Part shown: positions 60,782 through 64,000 of the stretch, one piece after another
How the letters are laid out: each line of letters opens with the position of its first letter
How positions within the stretch are numbered: position 1 is the stretch's first letter
Assembly (NCBI RefSeq): GCF_034120055.1
Contig: NZ_CP139368.1
Coordinates: 3,844,001-3,908,000 of the forward strand
Direction of reading: 5' to 3'
From: Microbacterium rhizosphaerae
GTDB taxonomy: Bacteria > Actinomycetota > Actinomycetes > Actinomycetales > Microbacteriaceae
Length of the DNA stretch: 64,000 bases
Program-made: the position numbers and the translations under genes
Notes under the pieces: generated by a model
What the model was told of the DNA's origin: nothing
Database searches by the model: none
What the model saw: only the letters and a program-made list of their open reading frames with translations

Positions 60782-61920
60782 GCGCGTGCTCCTTCCGTGT
60801 CGGGCAGCCAGGCCGCCAGTTGTGCGCGGGCGTCCGCGGCATCGGTCACCATGCGGCTGCCCGCGTCCCGAGCGGCGGAGCGCTGCACCTTCTGCTCGCC
60901 CGCGATGATCTCGAAGGGCGACTGCCAGTGGTTCCAGTGCCACCCCTCGTATTCGCTCGAGATGGCGCCGTTGTAGCCGTTCTCCACGAGCAGGCGGATG
61001 AGATCCCGCACCGGCACCGAGGGCTCCTCGCCCGACTCGTCGATGCCGAAGAACTTGCCGTGCACGTGCCTGATCCACGGCATGATCGCCAGCCAGTCGT
61101 CGACGCGCGCGGGCCCGAACAGGCCCGTGCCGTTGATGCCGAAGTCGATGCCCAGGTCGGGGCGGCCGTTCTCGGCCGCCAGGCGGATGAAGGAGCCCAT
61201 GCGCTGGGCGTGATCCTGCTGGTCCTTCGGCGGGCCCTGCTCGTAGTAGGAGTTCCACAGGTCGACGACCCTGCCGAGCAGCTCCTCCGACGCGCCGCGG
61301 CGTCGATACGCCTCGACGAGCGACGGTGCGAACCCGACGGTCGTGGCGCCCCAGTCCATCGTGAAACCGAGGAACGGTGAGCCGATCTTCTCGTAGCGAT
61401 CGCGCAGGGCCAGGATGCGGGGATGCGACGCGTACTGGTCGGCGTGCACCTCGAGCGCGAGGGTGACGCCGTAGTGCTCGGCCACCGGCGCGAGGGCCTC
61501 CATCGAGTCCGGCTCGATCGAGATCTGCACGCGCGCGATCGGGAAGCCGAGCTTGGCGGCGGCCTCGATCTGACGGCGCATGTACTCGATGAGCTCGTCC
61601 TGGTTCAGCAGGCGATCGCGGTGGATTCCGATGTCGGCGTTGATCGCGAGCGAGGTCTGCACGAGCCCGGTCTCCGCGATGAGGTCGCGGAACCACGCGG
61701 CGTAGGCGTCGTCGATCTGGGGGAAGCCACGGAAGCTCGAGAAGCCGATGATCTCGAGGCCCGGGCCGAAGCCCTCGGCTGCACTCTTGCGGATGAGGCC
61801 TTCGAGGTCGTACTCGCGGCCGTGGAACGCGCGCGTGAAGCTGTACAGCGTCACGCCCTGGATCGGTGCCCCCGGTTCCTGCCCTTCGACAGGCTCAGGG
61901 ACCGAAGTCAGATCGGTCAT
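60778..61920 (-). CDS. C-glycoside deglycosidase alpha-subunit-like TIM-barrel protein (CarB-like)
   Basis: 380 residues, directly coupled (ATGA) to a beta-subunit gene, the pairing expected for CarB/CarC. Barrel opens with VTLYSFTRAFHGREYDLEGL; metal ligands Glu (LALEVHADQY), Asp (GFTMDWGA), His (RHVHGKFFG) and Glu (ISSEYEGWHW). Residues 6-13 (SVPEPVEG) are encoded by a copy of the roughly 22-bp repeat (61881-61903). Would break the C-C glycosidic bond of a 3-keto C-glycoside. Confidence 0.85.
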   Translation of the reverse strand: MTDLTSVPEPVEGQEPGAPIQGVTLYSFTRAFHGREYDLEGLIRKSAAEGFGPGLEIIGFSSFRGFPQIDDAYAAWFRDLIAETGLVQTSLAINADIGIHRDRLLNQDELIEYMRRQIEAAAKLGFPIARVQISIEPDSMEALAPVAEHYGVTLALEVHADQYASHPRILALRDRYEKIGSPFLGFTMDWGATTVGFAPSLVEAYRRRGASEELLGRVVDLWNSYYEQGPPKDQQDHAQRMGSFIRLAAENGRPDLGIDFGINGTGLFGPARVDDWLAIMPWIRHVHGKFFGIDESGEEPSVPVRDLIRLLVENGYNGAISSEYEGWHWNHWQSPFEIIAGEQKVQRSAARDAGSRMVTDAADARAQLAAWLPDTEGARA

Positions 61921-62312
61921 GCCGCCACCGCCTTCATCTTCTTGGTGTCGTGCTCCTCGATGTGAAGCACCTCGTTCTCGCCGATGACGATGTACGGGAT
62001 GTACAGGGTGAGGTCGACGCTCACCTCGTGTTCGGCGCTCGGGTCGACGGGCAGGTCTCCGGAGAGCACGGCGGAGTCCGTGGGGAACCACCACTCGTCG
62101 ACGTCGTCGACCATCTCGGCGAAGGTGCGGGAGCGGCCGTTCATCTCCCAGCGCAGGGAGTCGGTCGACGCGGCCACGCCGTCGATCGTCAGCCCGGCGC
62201 CCGCGATGCAGGATGCCGGAAGGGCCCGGTACCAGGGGATGCGCACCTCGACGGCGGCGCGAAAGCCGTCCGTCCGGAGCGTGCCGTGCTCGATGATGCG
62301 ATCCGGGATCAC
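61917..62312 (-). CDS. C-glycoside deglycosidase beta-subunit-like protein (DUF6379, CarC-like)
   Basis: 131 residues. FRAAVEVRIPWYRALPASCI, a DG turn, EWWFPTDSAVLSGD and VSVDLTLYIPYIV follow the family layout. GTG start with GAGGAGG five bases before it. First gene of the long minus-strand operon, behind a promoter that carries two TCGACWTAA motifs. Confidence 0.85.
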   Translation of the reverse strand: MIPDRIIEHGTLRTDGFRAAVEVRIPWYRALPASCIAGAGLTIDGVAASTDSLRWEMNGRSRTFAEMVDDVDEWWFPTDSAVLSGDLPVDPSAEHEVSVDLTLYIPYIVIGENEVLHIEEHDTKKMKAVAA

Positions 62313-62321
62313 AAGTCCTCC

Positions 62322-62330
62322 TCGACTTAA
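62322..62330. promoter_or_regulatory. Operator candidate TCGACTTAA (site 1)
   Basis: Lies between the predicted -10 box and the start of the operon, about 15 bases downstream of the -10. Identical to the nonamer upstream of the fusion gene at 49734. Confidence 0.55.
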
Positions 62331-62343
62331 ATCTTGTTTCTAC

Positions 62344-62372
62344 AGTCTATTGTTTGAAATCGACATAAGCAA
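62344..62372 (-). promoter_or_regulatory. Sigma-70-type promoter of the deglycosidase operon
   Basis: On the minus strand TTGCTT (62367-62372), a 17-base spacer and TAGACT (62344-62349). The region is strikingly AT-rich for this genome. A second operator-like TCGACATAA (62360-62368) overlaps the -35 end and spacer. Confidence 0.6.
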
Positions 62373-62730
62373 GCGCCGCGAGTGAGACGAGGTCGCGAAT
62401 TCCACGTTTCGTCTCGCTCGTTCCTCGCTCGCTCAACGGCCGGCGGGGGAACGGTCGCTGAGCGAGCGCCAGCGAGACGAAACGAGGTCGCGGGTTCCAC
62501 GTTCCGTCTCGCTCGTTCCTCGCTCGCTCAACGGCCGGCGGGGGAACGGTCATTGAGCGAGCGCCAGCGAGACGAAACGAGGTCGCGGGTTCCACGTTCC
62601 GTCTCGCTCGTTCCTCGCTCGCTCGACGACCGGCGGGGGAACGGTCGTTGAGCGAGCGCCAGCGAGACGAAACGAGGACGCGGGTTCCACGTTCCGTCTC
62701 GCTCGTTCCTCGCTCGCTCAACGGCCCGTA
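62370..62730. repeat. 95-bp tandem repeat array, ~3.7 copies
   Basis: GTTCCTCGCTCGCTC recurs at 62420, 62515, 62610 and 62705, each exactly 95 bases apart, with near identity between units. Each unit contains inverted arms (TTGAGCGAGCGCCAGCGAG against CTCGCTCGTTCCTCGCTCG), so each can fold as a hairpin. No spacers and no gene. It separates the oxidase gene from the deglycosidase operon on the same strand and fills most of the 426-base gap. Confidence 0.92.
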
Positions 62731-62738
62731 TCGCTCGC

Positions 62739-64000
62739 TCACCGACCAGGGTCGGCGAGCTCCGCCGCGATACGTCGGGCGCCCCGTACGGCGAGCGCGA
62801 CCGACGTGAGCGTCGGGTTGCACGCGGTGGCCGTCGGGATGACGCCGTTTCCGGCGACGAAGACGCCGGGCGCCGACCACACCTCGCTGTCCGGACCGCA
62901 CACACTGGTGCCGTCGTCCGTCGCTCCCATCCGGACGGTGCCCTGGTAGTGCAGCGAGGCGCCGAGCGGCATCGTGAACGGGCGCTCGTCGATGGGCTCC
63001 CCCACCGCGTTGCCGAGACGCACGATCTCCGCGCGGGCGCGGTCGAGCACCTCCCGGTCGCGGTCGGTCAGCCGATAGTGCAGGCTCATCGACGGCATGC
63101 CGTACGCATCCGTCTCGTCGTCCGAGAACTCGACGCGGTCGTCCCACTGCAGGTCCTTCGCGGTGAACAGGCCCAGGCCCACGATCGAGCCGGGAACCGC
63201 GGGATCGTCCTCGGCGAGCGGGACGGGCGAGGCATCCAGCTGCATGATCTGGCCGTGCCACGGCTCGGCATCGGTGAACGGCACCCAGCTGACCCCGCTC
63301 TGCTCGCTGAGGGCGCCGGCGACGATGTCGTGCTCGTCGGACTGCCCCGCGGGTGCGGCCGCAGCGGAGCCGCCGGGGGCGGCGTCCCGGATCCGCGACG
63401 CGAACACGACCTGCGACTGGTCGTTCAGCATGCGACCAAGGGCGCGGGGGCGGATGCCCGAGGCGAAGAGCACTTGGGGCGTGCGCAGCGCGTCCGCGGC
63501 CACGACGACGAAGCGGGCCCGCACCTCGTGCACCTCTCCGGTGCGCTGATCGCGCACCTCGACGCCCGCCGCGCGGCCGTTCTCGAGGAGCACGCGGGTC
63601 ACGAGCGAGTCGTCGAGCAGGGTGAAATTCGGGTTCCGGCGGGTGACGTCGCCGAAGACGACGTCCGAGCCCGACCACACGAGACGGCCGTCCTCCCGGC
63701 GATGCACGGCGAGCGGCATGCGCTGGACGCGCCGGTCGGCCGGGCGCCCGGCGTCGACGGCTGCCGCGAGGCGATCGCGCACGAGCTCGGTGAAGGGCGC
63801 GCCGTCGAAGGCGTGCGTCGTGACGCCGAGCAGGCGGTCGCCCTCATCCAGCAGCTCGTCCAGGTCGTCGAGGAACGCGATGCGCTCGCTCTCGCCCGGT
63901 CGCGGGCACGCGGCCGTCCAGTGCGCGCCCATGCCGCCGACGTTGCTCGAGAAGGCGGCGACCGGCAAGCCGTCCTCGCCGGGGAACGCGAAGCCCTCGT
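62739..64000 (-). CDS. GMC-family FAD oxidase, C-glycoside 3-oxidase (CarA)-like, N-terminus beyond right edge
   Basis: About 419 residues visible; the frame is open to the right edge, so the FAD Rossmann N-terminus is missing. SSNVGGMGAHWTAACPRPGE, FVVVAADALRTPQVLFASGI, the active-site region SLHYQGTVRMG and VAGNGVIPTATACNPTLTSV with the His/Asn pair mark a pyranose-oxidase-like GMC protein. CarA enzymes of Microbacterium oxidise C3 of C-glycosides, making them substrates for CarBC. The adjoining beta/alpha genes support that assignment over a generic GMC oxidoreductase. Confidence 0.85.
   Translation of the reverse strand, partial: EGFAFPGEDGLPVAAFSSNVGGMGAHWTAACPRPGESERIAFLDDLDELLDEGDRLLGVTTHAFDGAPFTELVRDRLAAAVDAGRPADRRVQRMPLAVHRREDGRLVWSGSDVVFGDVTRRNPNFTLLDDSLVTRVLLENGRAAGVEVRDQRTGEVHEVRARFVVVAADALRTPQVLFASGIRPRALGRMLNDQSQVVFASRIRDAAPGGSAAAAPAGQSDEHDIVAGALSEQSGVSWVPFTDAEPWHGQIMQLDASPVPLAEDDPAVPGSIVGLGLFTAKDLQWDDRVEFSDDETDAYGMPSMSLHYRLTDRDREVLDRARAEIVRLGNAVGEPIDERPFTMPLGASLHYQGTVRMGATDDGTSVCGPDSEVWSAPGVFVAGNGVIPTATACNPTLTSVALAVRGARRIAAELADPGR

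Noticed and set aside
62370..62730. Regular repeat array resembling a CRISPR
   Set aside because: The 95-base units abut one another with no unique spacers, and no cas gene is present.
28427..64000. Whole catabolic region as a genomic island with integrase or attachment sites
   Set aside because: No integrase, transposase, tRNA gene or flanking direct repeats were seen, and base composition does not visibly change apart from short AT-rich promoters.
1..64000. tRNA, rRNA or riboswitch genes
   Set aside because: No tRNA-like cloverleaf, rRNA segment or known riboswitch core was recognised on reading; a covariance-model scan would be needed for certainty.

Overview
The window looks like a chromosomal segment of a high-GC actinobacterium, most likely Microbacteriaceae and probably Microbacterium. 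The clues are roughly 70 percent GC, dense operons joined by 4-base ATGA/GTGA overlaps, frequent GTG starts, a DUF222/HNH (13E12-type) gene, an actinobacterial GabD1, and a C-glycoside locus of a kind known from Microbacterium. No rRNA, tRNA, integrase or transposase was recognised.

Layout. 1-2646 (minus): ECF sigma factor, small unknown protein, S8 protease with a repeat spacer, running off the left edge. 2763-15897: housekeeping and mixed genes (glutamine amidotransferase, TetR/SDR pair, cation/proton antiporter, NRDE protein, CoaBC, class-III aminotransferase, membrane glycosyltransferase, a two-domain teichoic-acid-type transferase, UPF0014 permease, FBP zinc protein). 16113-23611 (minus): a sugar ABC operon like ytfQRT-yjfF (galactofuranose type) with an additional ATPase and a LacI regulator, and two candidate LacI-type operators upstream. 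24067-28299: RNase HI, a small membrane protein, a frameshifted HNH gene, an SDR and an EXPERA-like membrane protein.

28427-48191 is an aromatic-catabolism region: thiolase, IclR regulator and PobA; a five-gene operon (FAD monooxygenase, cupin, SDR, alpha/beta hydrolase, FAH hydrolase) with a divergent LysR; an extradiol dioxygenase/RpiB-like/oxidoreductase operon; GabD1; a cyclase/ABM/FAH/LysR/SDR operon; an SLC45-like MFS transporter; and a second extradiol dioxygenase.

48429-64000 is a C-glycoside cleavage locus. It has a ROK regulator; a natural fusion of a C-glycoside deglycosidase beta domain (DUF6379 type) with a TIM-barrel alpha-like domain; two thioredoxin-like proteins; and a long minus-strand operon holding two separate beta subunits, five TIM-barrel proteins, an NTF2-like protein, two Gfo/Idh/MocA dehydrogenases and a ThuA-like protein. 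A GMC-family oxidase resembling C-glycoside 3-oxidase (CarA) lies upstream and is cut by the right edge. The suggested scheme is: the oxidase makes the 3-keto C-glycoside, alpha/beta deglycosidases break the C-C bond, dehydrogenases and isomerase-like barrels process the keto sugar, and the 28-48 kb enzymes degrade the aglycone by hydroxylation and meta cleavage to succinic semialdehyde. The promoters of both deglycosidase operons carry the AT-rich motif TCGACTTAA, which may define a ROK-controlled regulon. Two repeat families decorate the region: a GAGCGAGC/GAGACGAAAC family (tandem 95-bp array at 62.4-62.7 kb) and a roughly 22-bp palindrome-forming repeat that has entered coding sequences in frame.
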